Shown here: positions 36,972 through 48,676 of the stretch, one piece after another
Numbering within the stretch: position 1 is the first letter of the stretch
How the letters are laid out: each line of letters starts with the position of its first letter
NCBI GenBank assembly: GCA_936432065.2
Contig: OW386292.2
Span: forward strand, 103,063,829 to 103,127,828
Direction: 5' to 3'
Source: Rutpela maculata
Taxonomy: Eukaryota > Arthropoda > Insecta > Coleoptera > Cerambycidae
Length of the DNA stretch: 64,000 nt
The notes under the pieces: generated by a model
What the model saw: only the letters and a program-made list of their open reading frames with translations
Told to the model about the DNA's origin: nothing
The model's database searches: none
Made by a program: the position numbers and the translations under genes

Positions 36972-37606
36972 TGTTATAGTCCAGCCAATTTTAGCGCTGG
37001 CCAATCAGAATGCTTCATTTCAGGAAGCTCAAGTATAAATTAAAACGCGACTCTGATGCTCCATCAGTTTCTCGCAGTGTACAGCGCGTGTCACCCATGC
37101 GGAGCTCGATCAACAATTTTCAATCATTTCTGCCACCGAGGGAGCCCAGAGCGGTAACCCCAGCTGGTCAACTTTAATTTCAATTCTTTCCATTACATAC
37201 TGATGAAGTAAACTTCGATTTACCAACCTAACAGCCAGGAAACCAGCCTTTTCGTTGCAAGATTGATGAAATCACATTAAACCACTGCAGCATTAGTTGT
37301 TTTGTATTGCGCGATTTATCTTTCGTTCTGCCGCGAAACGCGAGTTAGGGAAAGTTGGCTACCTTACCATAGGTGTTTTTTAAATCTCAATATAAGGTAT
37401 TAGTCGATACGCTATTTAATTTATGAGTGAATCCTTTCTTTTCCTTTCCCTACCAGAGCTGGGTTAAACCCCCTCAGCTCCTAGGAGGACAAGCTGAAAT
37501 CAAGAAATAAATTCTAAAACCGAGCATAAGGTCTCGCAACGTCTTCATTTTCTTTCCCCAAGTGAATTTAAACTAAAGTGCCTAAGAACAGGACTTCAAG
37601 GTAACA
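36972..37606 (+). repeat. candidate LTR (about 635 bp)
   Basis: Starts TGTTA (36972) and ends TAACA (37602-37606). It contains a CCAAT box (36999-37003), TATAAATT (37034-37041), an initiator-like CATCAGTT about 30 bp later and AAATAAA (37505-37511). All fit an LTR with U3-R-U5. I could not find a partner copy, and the expected primer-binding site is unclear, so limits are tentative. Confidence 0.45.
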
Positions 37607-38126
37607 TTCACAAACTCTAACCTGGGTAGCGGGGCCGTCAGCCTGCAGCCCCAGTAATTTCAGACAATCAGTGCCATTGAACTCTCTGTGAAGGTTCAAC
37701 CTCAGATACATTAACCTAGGTCGGGGCCATCCGCCTGCCGGCACCTAGCGATTTTAAATTTACAAGAACTCTCTGCTGAGGTTCTTTACAGGACAAAGAC
37801 TTTATTAACTTGCTAGCCCTCTTCAAGGGAGTCCACAAGTGTAAAGTAGAGTCAGTGCTTTCAGACTGTCATGCAGCAGCAGGGGAGCAAAGCAGAAGTG
37901 AAAATTTTATGTAAAATTCTATTGCAGCTTGAAGCAGAGTTCCAGTCGTGCGAAAGGGGTGTGATAGCTTGTGCAGCGTAGGTTGACTTGAGTACTAGCA
38001 TTCACCAGGCCTAAGGTGCCCTGTAGAAGTCACTAACGTCAACAAGTAGCACAAGCCGTCCCACTGCTTGCACCACGAAAATTTTGTAAATTGTCTGTAA
38101 CTTTTGAACCATACAATTTTTTCACT
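37607..38126. other. region between candidate LTR and second leader
   Basis: Contains an imperfect tandem of a GGGCC...AACTCTCTG...GAGGTTC motif (37634-37780). Likely untranslated element sequence; no frame. Confidence 0.4.
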
Positions 38127-38990
38127 GTGTAAAATGCAATTTTCATTCTAACGTAAGTGGACATCATCCCCGAGGAGCCCGCGCGGCTATCTACGCTATT
38201 AACGAAAATTTTCAAAATTGTTTCCGTTGGGGACCAAAAATTAAGTCCAGCTCTCAACACTCAATTTTCGTTCCAACGCAAACTTCGCTTCGTGGTAAGA
38301 GTACAAGCACTCCTACAAGCCAAGACGCAGCTCACAACATCATCTTCCGCGGGGTACGAGTGAATTAGTTTTCCTCGTACCTACAAAGACGAATTTCGGC
38401 GTACTTCTGAATTTCTCAGATTTCGACGTACTTTCGAAAAATTTCTCGGCTACAGTTTCCTAGTGCGGTCCGCGTTTCACGATGTCGCGCGCTAGCAGCA
38501 GCACGGACACTTGTCCCCGAACACCTCCAACAAGACTGGGAAATTTTAAATCAAGATCCAGCGCTACGATTTTTTCTACGTGATTGGAATCCAAGCCTAC
38601 AAACCACTGCTGTGTCGAGCCCACGCAGAAGGCAATTTTCTCCGCAAACCAATTCCGGGCTCAACGCCGATGAAGAAAGGGAACCAGAAGCACGCGTCGG
38701 GCGAGCTGGGAGACCTGAAGGTCTGACCCTAACGAGGCAGCTCCACTCCAGCCACAGCGTAAAAGAAAGCGCAGGCTCGAGTCAGACCGGTGCAACGCAG
38801 ATGCCGCAAGGTATACGCTTCGGAAAGAGGGTGAAAGTGGTGCCCTATTCTAGCCACAGCGACGCGCCGCTACGAGAGGTGCACACCCCGGTGCAAGACG
38901 ACGACGGGACTGCGCAAGCGCAGAGGTTCAACCCGGCGCTCTCACCATTGCAAACCCAACACCCCCCTACGTTTTCCCCCCGCCGAAGAC
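38127..38990 (+). repeat. second copy of gypsy leader
   Basis: Near-identical to 32524-33383, including the same 130-codon frame (38612-39010 here). A few indels differ, such as a 9-base ACCTACAAA insertion near 38383. It ends at the same coding point where the first copy continues into gag. Confidence 0.88.
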
Positions 38991-38999
38991 AGGCTGTCT

Positions 39000-40157
39000 T
39001 CGGGCCATAAGCCCTAGGCCCACAAAATTAAAATGTAAATATGCCAGTAATTATTCATTCTAATCATAATTAAAGTCATCATAAATATATGCCCCACATA
39101 AAGGAACAATCTAGCCAACTTTCAGCTTCTTAAAAGCACCACTACACCTGCAATAAGCATACATAATTCACAAGCGCTCTGCGATGTGAACTGCTCTTCG
39201 CCAGCTTGTTTGCCCCCCGGAGGGTAGTCATCGGTCTGACTGCCGGTACACAAGATGCCAAGAGGCATCCTGTCATCCGGATCATCGGTAGGGTAAGGAT
39301 GAGCTGTGTAGCTCGAGGAAGGGCAGACCTAACTGCTTTGGTAGCATTTTTGGTCTGCCCGGAGCTAGGGGGACTACAGATACTGGACGGTTGTTTGTCC
39401 GGTACCCGCAGGGTCTTGGGTGGGTGGTTGGGTATCGTCATGTCTCTTCCGTGGGGGTGGATCGTCGGTTGGTGGTATGCTTCTCATACTCGTTATCCAG
39501 GAGCTGCACCTTCGGCCGCTTGTGCCTCGGAGCATCTGCTGGGTCATAGTCAGTTGCCTCCCTGACTAGTGGGTTCCCATGCTCCTCGGCAAGGGCGTAC
39601 ATCTTTCTGGCTCTCTGCTTGATGATCTCAGTGACCGGGGTGTATTCCAGGTCCCTGTAGATGTCCTCGTTGCGGATGAACCAGGGTGCATCGACTGCCG
39701 TTCTGAGGGCGACGTTCTCCACTCTCTGGATCTGATGTAGGTAGCTCTTTGCTTGGTAGCCCCAAGCTACCGAAGCATACGTCAGCTGAGGCCGGATGAG
39801 GGACCTGATAAGCGTGAGCTTGTTCCTCAGGTTGAGTCTGCTCTGTCTACCCGTCATCGGGTAGATTAGGGCTCTCGTCCTCCTGGCCTTCTTGACGATG
39901 GCCTCCGTGTTCAGTCTCCATGTTAAGCCTTTGTCCATGACCACGCCAAGGTAGTTGGCGGAGTCGTGCCATTGGATGTCCTCACCAAACATGGAAACGT
40001 GACCTGTGGGGTTTTGTTTTTTTACCTTCTTGAAGAGTACCGCCTTGCTCTTCTCGGCGTTGACGGCTACCTTCCATCTGTTGCACCAGTCCTCTAGGAG
40101 GGTGGCCGCCTCCTGGAGGTTGCCGAGTCCGGCGTCATGCAAGTCGTATAAGTACAA
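39000..40157 (-). pseudogene. jockey-clade LINE, 3' end of reverse transcriptase
   Basis: The minus strand encodes 239 residues of the C-terminal RT/thumb region: 'LGNLQEAATLLEDWCNRWKV' (about 40126-40067), 'NYLGVVMDKGLTW' (39958-39920), and 'LIRPQLTYASVAWG' (39802-39761). It ends at 39438. The 39000-39437 stretch would be the 3' untranslated part. The element is 5'-truncated near 40157, as is usual for LINEs. RT catalytic motifs lie in the missing part. Confidence 0.82.
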
Positions 40158-40159
40158 AA

Positions 40160-40480
40160 CCGCGCAGCCCGGTTAGGCTCCGCCCACTTTGACTTGCACG
40201 CTCCGAGCTCTGTGATTGGAGCGATGAGAATGTATTTAGATAACACACTGGGACGAGCCAGTCAGTCGAAATCGAGCAGCGCACGGGTTAACTTCGTGGT
40301 CAGTAGACCTTTAGCTTTTTGTGTTTTAAATTGTTGGTTGTAATTAATCCGCTGCTCTAAATAAAAGTTTGCTTTCATTTTAGTTTGGCTTTATATTCAA
40401 GTCACAGTAAATTTCAAATTAGGGAAGTCTCGAGATTTGGGGGTATACAAATTACACACCCAAATCTATTAAGGAGAATC
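40160..40480 (+). repeat. LTR-like fragment with small hairpin
   Basis: Contains a promoter-like stretch (GTATTTAGATAA at 40232, then CAGTCAGTCG about 25 bp later) and AAATAAAA (40362), suggesting U3-R-U5 of a different LTR element. An inverted repeat AGATTTGGG/CCCAAATCT (40434-40442 and 40460-40468) is at its right edge. No paired LTR in the window. Confidence 0.35.
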
Positions 40481-41950
40481 GCATTATGCACACGGCTATA
40501 GCCTTTTACAAGGTTGGCCCATCTTTAGCCATCATTTTATAATCCAAGGAAGGACCAGTGTTACAAGGAAGAGAGGTAAGTGAGGACGAAGAGTGAGGAA
40601 ATCATACGGAGAGGAGAAACCGACGCCGAGGAAGTGCTTAAACCAAGCGTCTATTTCTAGACGACAAAACTGAAATCGTTCATAGAGGAATCGTCGCTGC
40701 CAAAGCCAACTACCCTGGCCAACTCCATGTCTTCCATATCCAGTGCCTCACCTCTCACCAGCTAACCATTACCTGTGTCCAATCAGAACCTCGAGCCTAC
40801 GACCCAAAGTCTCCAGCCAAACCATCCATTGTGCCTTTCGACTCCACAAACTCCGACCAACCTACCAGCCCTAGACCTTCGCTTTACCAGTACTCCGCTA
40901 CCTACCGCCAATCACGACTCCTAATCTAAACCTCTCTCTCCTCTTAGGTACCCTCCGTCGTCCCTAACAGGGGTGCATCCTCCCAGAGGGTGCATAGACA
41001 CATCTAGGTGATTTCACTGCAGATTCACCGACGCCCACAACCTGGACGTCAGTATCTGTGGTGGAAGCGTGCCACGTCGGGTTTAAATACGGTGAACAAG
41101 GGCGAGAACCTTTGAGACTGGCTTGTAAGCCATTGGGGTTCTCACCCGAGTTCGCCAAGAGCGGGAAAATTGCGTGACAGACAACCCGGGTATTAGAGTC
41201 AGACCGGCTTCACCATCCAAAATTTGAGTAGTATAGGGACAGACAGACGGATCGGACCACTGCACGCGGCCATCAGCCGCAGGCCGATCCGTTCAGGACT
41301 AGCTAACCAGCTCGACACAGTCGCTTCAGGCTCATTCGACTGTGTCGTGGCGCCAATAGGGAAACCACTAACCCCTTTTCTTACAGGAAGCTTACCACGT
41401 AGAGGACGACCGAGTCCGGGGATGGAATATCTAGGGGAACCGCTGCCAGCCCACTCGTGGGTTGGCTTAGTAGAGTCATTGACAGAGCAGCTAAACGAGG
41501 GTGGAACGCAGGGCCACCAGGTCTCTGGGCAACAGGCGTCGCTTCACGACGCCGTAGCCGTCCGAGACGTCTTGGGCCCGGTGTGTCCAGCCCCTCGAAT
41601 GCACGAAGACGAGGTGCAGCTTCACTGCACCTGGTGCCATGGCCAGACGTCGGCGCCTCACGCCGACGCCATCATCAGAGGCACAGCACCGCACTCGGGA
41701 GAGCCTCGAGGCCACCATGTGTTCACCGGTCCTCAGGCGTCGCTTCACGACGTCCCCGACGCCGGACGCACGTTGGGCCTCGTGGGCCCCTACCCTTGTG
41801 GACAAGGCTGTGTTTAAATGCTGGAGTGGGTGGCCGGAGGACTGAACGTCGCTGTCGGGCCCCTAGAGAATATTTTCTCTAACACGCGAGGACTGAGTGG
41901 TCGGCCGGAGGATTGAACGACGCTGTCGGGACCCTCGGCTAATGTACGAA
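40481..41950. other. GC-richer unassigned sequence
   Basis: Overlapping open frames occur on both strands (41224-41882), caused by high GC content; none is recognisable. Two repeats are visible: GGCGTCGCTTCACGACG (41528 and 41737) and a pair at 41831-41863 and 41900-41933 (GGCCGGAGGAYTGAACG...). This may be part of an unidentified retroelement. Confidence 0.35.
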
Positions 41951-41951
41951 G

Positions 41952-44382
41952 ACACCACCCACCCAAGATTCCTTTAAAATTTAACCAACTGGGGTAGTAT
42001 AAAACTGAACAATTCTCTCACATTTTTTTAGTTCCTTCTGTAGTTCCATAGAGGTAAATAAGAAAACAAAAAATGAATATTCAAGATCCTACCATATCAT
42101 CATCCAGCGGCATCGAACTGCCGGAGTTTATAGGATTATGTGACTTGGCCGCATTAATTCCCAATTCACCCTGGCGGAGATTGCTGGAAGAAAGCCAGGG
42201 TCCGGCGGACAGCACCACATCAGCCGGCGATGATATGGATACCAGCGATTCTGATAGCGGTTCTGAAACAGTGCCCAATGAGGAGTCATCATCGGATGAA
42301 GATTAAATTTTTTTTCTTGTATATATGAATGTTTTTTTTTTCTTGTATATAAATGTTTTTCTTGTATTTTTTTGTATATAAATGTTTTTTCAATGCATAT
42401 GAATATATATTATTATTTATAAATGTTTTATTCATTTCATACTAATGAAGGTTTTAGTATATGCAACTGCACATACTGAGATAGAAAACAACGTTGTCTA
42501 TATAATATTATCTGAACTCTAACATGTTAATAAAACTTTAGTAGATAACTGGTTAATAAGATAGTATCGGTAACAAATCTATGGGTCTTTACTACAGGTA
42601 ACTGTACATACCCGGAACCATAATATTATAAGTAATAAGGCTTTAGAATATACATATACATATATCAAATGAATAACTTAAACATCTAATTGTAAAAACG
42701 GTGCCTAGTAGATTAAAGATAGTTAAAGCAGATAAACTTTTTTTTTATTTATTGAAATGGGCTTAATTAAATCTTATATTTTAAAGAAATATTGTTGCAG
42801 TAAAAAGAAATAACATATTTAAAAAAAAATAATGCTTAAGAGATTAGGTATTTTTATTGGTCTCAAATAGCATTTATGATAAACCTATGTAAACACTAAT
42901 TCATACAAAACAATTAAGTAGGCTGGACTATCTAATATTATCTTAATTTTATCTAAGTTGCGTTTTTTAACTTTATTTATAAACATTTCTATCTTCCGAA
43001 TAATTGGTAGAGTTGAAATCACTTCATCATATTTATAAATATTAGCATAAAACTTTTTAAGTGCACTTAGTTATGTAATCAATAGGTAATAAATATGAAT
43101 GTATCATTTTAATATGTGTTTCATTTCACAACTTCCTAAAACTATATTGTAGGTAAAACCAAGCCCTCACAAATAAGTTGGCTTGATACGACACTGGTGC
43201 ATTAAGTCTACTCATTCAAAATTTAACACGATGTAAATATACCTTTCTGTTTCCGTTAGAGCCTCATTGGTTAAAAACGCATCGCTGCACAGATATGTTA
43301 GGGGATTAATAATGTTACCTGCCAGGTACCGTTAGTTCAAAACTTAACAAACGACGGTAGACAGTAAAAATTCTTTAGTTATAAGGAGACAGAACCTTTA
43401 TTGTTCAAGATTCTCTATAACGCACAATTTTTATAGGCGTGGCTTAGGCTTAGAAATATCTCTAAATATTCGACCAGAATATTGAAAGCAATAATTTGAG
43501 TAGGGTATTTTTTTAATTTGTGTGAAACTACTACAGGTGCAATCTTTTCAATAGGTAATAAATATATGGTTCCTATTTAAAAACGATACATTTATTAATT
43601 CTGAATGAGGGACTATATATATGGAATTCCTAAAATGTTCTATGAGGTGTGGTCTTCTCAATGGGTAATAAAAATATATTTGCTTTTCGGAAAGTAAAAA
43701 AAAAGACCTTTTGAATTTAATTACATATTTTCACCTGTCTAAAAATGGCATATTTATGTATACCTTTTCTTTCGTCTATAACGCTTGTTTTTTTTATAGG
43801 CGCGGCTTGGAAATATTTTTAAATAGGAACTCCTACTGCTTAAACAATGCTGTCGTAAACAAAATCTGAACCAACCAATGAGGGTTAGGTAGGTAGGTAG
43901 TCAAAACTAAGTTACATGTTAGCGGGACCTATTGATTTTATCTGGCATACGAGTTGGGGCCGGTGTTTACGATAGTTTAACATACTTGTTTAACCTGAGG
44001 AAAGTAAACAAAAAGTGACGTGTTTCGGTAATTTATATACAAGTAAATAACTAAGTACAAGGTGTTCATACTGGAATGTCAATTTTCATAAAACTGTGAT
44101 TATACAGTAAACAAAAACGGGTTAAACAATAGGTAAAGAAGGAGTAATTTTCAGAGGCATAGTACACGTTTCCTGTATTACGGCAATTACATGTTCGCAT
44201 TTATAGAAGTAGTCACCCCACTCTAATTACCATTAATTACCAATATTAATTACTGTCGCGACAATTACCCCCCACCCCCAGACCATTAGGCCACACCCCC
44301 AAGCCACGCCCCCTACCTCGCCCCTAGGCCACGCCCCCAGAAGTGGTGGGAGGAGGAGGCCCAGGACTGGTATATATCATCT
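41952..44382 (+). repeat. 77-codon repeat unit C
   Basis: Begins with CACCCACCCAAGATTCC, upstream of the 77-codon frame, and runs to the GC-rich tip at 44382. Relative to unit B it carries about 400 extra bases (42440-42845) just after the T-rich tail. The palindromic module (43556-43597) is slightly degenerate. The tip (44270-44345) has several CCACGCCCC-type boxes. Confidence 0.8.
42073..42306 (+). CDS. 77-aa acidic protein, copy C
   Basis: Intact and the same length as the 29693 copy. It differs by Gly for Asp at residue 13, Glu for Lys at 18 and 40, Cys for Gly at 23, and one silent change. The upstream region keeps the TATA-like GTATAAAA (41996-42003). Function unknown. Confidence 0.5.
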   Translation: MNIQDPTISSSSGIELPEFIGLCDLAALIPNSPWRRLLEESQGPADSTTSAGDDMDTSDSDSGSETVPNEESSSDED

Positions 44383-44609
44383 AATATATAATCTACTAAG
44401 ATATCTGAAATATGTTTACCCACAGAAATTTCATCGCGATAAGGCACCGGTAGCTAATGGATGACACAGGGCACCATCTACTGGTTTTTAAGATGTCACC
44501 CAGTGGTGTATGGGCTAGTGTCTATTTTGTAATACCTTTTCGGTTACGGTTATATAATATGTTGGTTAATATGGTTAATACGGTTTTCAGATCCCGAAAC
44601 AGAGAAAAA
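44383..44609. other. spacer
   Basis: No recognisable content; a 64-codon frame (44457-44651) has no family resemblance. Confidence 0.4.
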
Positions 44610-45244
44610 GATTCTAAAATATTCCCAAGAGAAAATGCTGAATGCCACTGATAAAGTGAAAAAAGAAAAATCCGTTAAGGGGAGTGATAAAAAAATATGG
44701 AGTACCTAGAGCAACTGTAATGTACAAGGTTAAGGGAAAGTTGCTAGTGGGAAAAAGAATTGATCCAAAGAGTCTTTTTACAAATGAACAAGAAAAGATT
44801 TTAGCAGACTGTGTGATATCTATGGCAAAAATTGGTTTTACAACTACAAAAAATACATTGATGGCTAGTGTTGCTGCAACCTGAGGTACACGGAATCCAC
44901 CAGACTGCGAAATCATAGAAGACGATGAGAACGATCTCTTCGGTACGTTTGCTAAAATGCGAAAAGTCGCCCCCTTACCAGCTGACGACTCCAGTGAAGG
45001 CATCACCGGCGTTATGAGGTGGTAGACGGTCGTTTGGAGTTGGCAAACGAACAGCGAAGTCGCTATCATTGTGGTAGGGTCCCTTTTACGAGTTGCTTGC
45101 CACTCCGGGAAATTCTCGCAATACCTCCTACATATTTGGACCATTTACCTCGCGAAATTTCGGCCATGCCGCCTGTATGTTTGCAGAAAAACCATTATCC
45201 GTAACATTCCCTTAGAGCAAGCAGGCAGTTCTACATCGGCGTCG
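44610..45244 (+). pseudogene. pogo-like transposase, HTH joined directly to C-terminal tail
   Basis: 'YGVPRATVMYKVKGK' (44698-44742) and 'LFTNEQEKILADCVISMAKI' (44776-44835) form the N-terminal HTH portion. At about 44880 this passes, without a catalytic DDE domain, into the repeat family seen at 16000, 18750 and 19276; here one frame is open and acidic ('CEIIEDDENDLFGT', 44911-44952). The Transib element begins at 45245 and interrupts the C-terminal part. Confidence 0.65.
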
Positions 45245-45284
45245 CACAGTGCGTCGCCTAGTACAAACAAGGTGGACAAAAGTC
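45245..45284 (+). repeat. Transib left end, RSS-like
   Basis: Heptamer CACAGTG (45245-45251), 24-bp spacer, nonamer-like ACAAAAGTC (45276-45284; V(D)J consensus ACAAAAACC). Confidence 0.6.
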
Positions 45285-45507
45285 AATTCAAAGAAAAGAT
45301 TAATTTATTATCCCATGATAATAGCAAACCCGCATAGATCACAATTCCAGGTAATAATTATAGCAAACACTCCAGAGTGGTGAGTCATAAGCGGTTGAAG
45401 TGAAGTGATAACGTAATTATTTTTATGTAAACAAATTAGTTGCAATTCGGCAGTGTTTTCAATAACATCTAACAAGATTTGAAGTAAAGAATATAACTAT
45501 TGCTGTG

Positions 45508-47888
45508 ATGGATTTTACTTTAGAGGGTAAGTATTTTTTTATTTCATTTAATATTTGATTTAAATGAGAGACAATACCTATGTGTTATAACAGGCATTCA
45601 AAAAACTACGTAAAAATTGTTTCGTTTTTAATTTTTGAACGTGTACAGTTTCTTTTATCCACATGTATCCAGACTAACTTTTTAATATTGTAATTTGTTA
45701 TATTGCAATTGTAATTTTTTAATATTGAATAGCGACAATCATAAACTGTACAATGATGTATAATTGAATACCACATCGATCCCCAATCTTTTTTAATTAA
45801 TTTTTTTCAGATCGTGCTCTCTTTCAAAAATGGAGTTATTTGAAGAATGGCGGAAACCTAAGAAGAACGAAATTCTCGACTAATGAATTATATTATGCAA
45901 AAATTTAGTATTACGGATGTGACTCTTGATTCACAGAGGTATTTACAGTTCAAAATTTCAAGTTTTTCATCAAAATTCTCTGAAAAATGGGCTGCAGCCA
46001 ATATGATGGACCGTTTTTTAAATAAAAATAAAAATTGGTTACAGGGCGCAAATATAGCATTTCACATAACTATGCATCATCCCTGTGCTTTCTCTTCATC
46101 AGGAGGAAGTCGGCCTCAAGGTCGGCCCAAAAAGAACTTTGAAGACTTGTGTTTCAAAGCCAAAAAACGTAGGGTGGAAGACTTTGTGCGAACGCGAAGT
46201 GCCAGTGAGTTGACCACAGCTGCTGAAGTAGCAAATCGCTTGTCGGGTCACAGAAACGTAGCTACTTTGATCAGAAAAAGTTCGGAATTTTCAGAAAAAA
46301 AGGAAATCTGGTGATGTGATTTGTAGTGGCAGGCAGTTGAACAGCGACGAGGCATTAGCTTATTACGTAGATTGTAAATCCACCAGTCACTCATATAAAC
46401 AGACGCGAAAGTGGTCATTGAAGGCGGGACATTAAGTGTTTCCATCTTATCGTAGTCTATGTAAGTCCAAAAATTTGTGTTACCCTTCGGGTAAACATAT
46501 TACTGTGACAGAAACGCGCGCCGAAATTAAACTTCAAGCCATACTGGATAAAACTACTGAACGTTTAATTGAAGCGCAAAGTGAAGTTCTAAAAAATGTA
46601 CCTTCTAATTCGTCATTCACATTAATTAGATAATGGGGATGTGACGGTAGCTCTGGCCATAGCAGTTATAAACAGAAATTTGAGAACTCCGATGCTACTG
46701 ATGAGTATCTGTTTGTATTTGCATTTGTTCCGTTGCGGTTGAGTGACGGCCAAAATATTATTTGGCAAAATCCGCGGCCATCATTCATACTTTATTGCCG
46801 ACCAATTAAGTTTATTTTTTCAAAGGAAACAAATGAATTTACTAAAACAGAAACAAAGAAAGTTTTGGAGGATGTATCTCAACTTCTTCCAATAACTTGT
46901 AGTGTTGGCGAATCTCAAATTACTGTGAAACACGACCTTTTACTCACAATGACAGACGGAAAAGTGTGCAATGCTTTGACCGACACACGTTCTTCACAAA
47001 ACTGTTACATCTGTGGTGCTACTCCCAAAATGATGAATGGGGAATTAAAAGACGTAGTTGTTATAAAAGAACATTACGGTTTCGGCTTGTCTACTTTGCA
47101 TGCGTGGATTCGTTCCTTTGAGTGCTTGTTACACATTAGCTATCGTTTGGATATAAAAAAAGTGGCAAGCCAGAAGTGATGACGAGAAATCTAGTGTGCA
47201 ACAGCGTTCGAAAGAAATCAAGCAAAAGTTTAAAAACCAGATGGGACTTATTGTAGACAAACCAAAACCTGGTTATGGGAACTTAAATGATGGGAACACA
47301 GCTCGCAGGTTTTTTATGAATGCACAACTGAGTGGAGAGATTACAGGATTGGATGTTAATCTAATTAAAAAGTTTAGCATTTTGTTAAGAACGCTATCTT
47401 CCGGCTATGATATTAATTTTATCGAATTTGAAAAACTTTGTTCTGAAACCAGAACCCTTTATCTTAATCTGTATTCGTGGTACTACATGCCTGTTACTGT
47501 GCACAAAATTCTGGTACATAGTACGGAGGTTATTAAAAAATGCATTCTTCCAATCGGGCAGCTCTCGGAAGAATTTCAAGAGGCCCGAAATAAAGATTGT
47601 CGTAGATTCCGCGAGCACCATACGAGGAAACAGTCACATATTGCCACGAATATAGATTTGCTGAATATGCTTTTGATAACGTCCGATCCTGTAATCAACT
47701 CACCTAGAGAAGTGCCTAGAAAGAAAACCGAAAAATCACCGGTGGAAGTTCTGAATTTACTTGTCCCGCCTTCAATACCAACACATCAGGTAGCAAGTGA
47801 TGTTCATCCGTGTGACGATGAAAATTACTTAGTACTAGATTCGTCTGATTCTGAGATTGATGATGAGTTATGTGATGATAATTATTAG
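45508..47888 (+). pseudogene. Transib transposase (RAG1 core homologue), one intron, broken
   Basis: Exon 1 is ATG 45508 to 45526; a 284-bp GT-AG intron (45527-45810, with TTTTTTTCAG) leads into exon 2. The N-terminal region keeps 'GRPKKNFEDL' (46118-46147). The catalytic core is recognisable: 'WGCDGSSGHSSYKQKF' (46634-46681) with the first Asp, 'LLTMTDGKVCNALT' (46941-46982) with the second, a 'CYICG' zinc-binding segment (47005-47019), 'GNTARRFF' (47293-47316), and 'GQLSEEFQEARNKDCRRFREHH' (47559-47624) with the Glu. Order and spacing fit Transib/RAG1 (DDE at Asp600, Asp708, Glu962 in RAG1). Defects: frameshift near 45885, stop at 46315, further breaks near 46435, 46631 and 47177. The tail is acidic (47840-47885). 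Confidence 0.82.
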
Positions 47889-48166
47889 TACTGAGTATTA
47901 TTTGCTAATTTAATTTTGTGTTGTTTATTTCTATAATCTTAATTATAAGTAGTATGAGTACATTTGATTGTAAAATTTATGCTGTGTTAACTTGTGAACA
48001 TAATTTTCTTGTTACAACAATACCGATTCTTTTTAAATATATTTTTATTTCGTACTTAGGTAAGTTTTTTAAACTACTCAATGAAAGAACAAAATATTAT
48101 TCATTCAGAAAAATCAAATCGTAGAATAAAATGTTTTTGTCCACCTAGCTTGTTCTATAGGCGGTT

Positions 48167-48194
48167 CACAGTGGCAATGAGGGCGACAAAAATC
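48167..48194 (+). repeat. internal RSS-like site with 12-bp spacer
   Basis: CACAGTG (48167-48173), 12-bp spacer, ACAAAAATC (48186-48194). This may be the left end of a short Transib derivative ending at 48715, or chance. Confidence 0.5.
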
Positions 48195-48379
48195 AAGACG
48201 GCATTTACCACCCCAAAGACAAAACTACCCATTAAATTTACACCTGAACAAGCTTTAGTGTCTTACGTTGACAAAAAAGAAAACTAAATGTCAATATATC
48301 GCAATTCGTCAGGGCGGAATATTGCAAAATGCTGATATATACCTTAACTACCATCATATTATTCAAGCGAAAAAAGGAA

Positions 48380-48670
48380 CTAAAAACTACCCCTAGGCAT
48401 AATGGAATTTTTTTACTATTTTTCCCAGATTTACTGCAATATTTTCAGTTGGAATGCCTAGTTTTAGATTTTTCCTAAGTAAAAATTTATTTCACCCCTT
48501 AGAAACTACCCCTATGCATCAAAGAATTTTTAAAAAAATTTTTCCCAGATTGACTGCAATATTTCATAAGTAAAAATTTATTTTCACCCCTTAAAAGTAT
48601 CCCTAGGCATAATAGAATTTTTTTACTATTTTTCTCATATGGACTGCAATATTTTTAGATAAATCAAGAA
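48380..48670 (+). repeat. three tandem units of about 100 bp in Transib 3' region
   Basis: Units begin at about 48389, 48507 and 48596, each with CCCCTA(G/T)GCAT, then ATTTTT and a CAGATT.ACTGCAATATTT block. Degenerate but clear. Confidence 0.75.
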
Positions 48671-48676
48671 GTTTCA

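Larger units (their letters stand above)
32524..38990 (+). mobile_element. Ty3/gypsy-like retrotransposon with duplicated leader, internally deleted
   Basis: A leader of about 860 bp (32524-33383) is repeated at 38127-38990. Between them lie gag, an aspartic protease, an integrase zinc-finger segment, and a candidate LTR. Reverse transcriptase, RNase H and the integrase core are absent. The order leader-gag-protease-(deletion)-integrase N-terminus-LTR-leader suggests two head-to-tail copies sharing one LTR, the second cut off after its leader. No 5' LTR is seen at 32524. Confidence 0.7.

Noticed and set aside
41224..41882. Long overlapping frames on both strands (up to 197 codons)
   Set aside because: High GC content lowers stop frequency; the translations disagree, contain internal repeats, and match no family I know.
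48380..48670. Regularly spaced repeats considered as a CRISPR array
   Set aside because: Only three degenerate units, no unique spacers, in a eukaryotic transposon 3' region.
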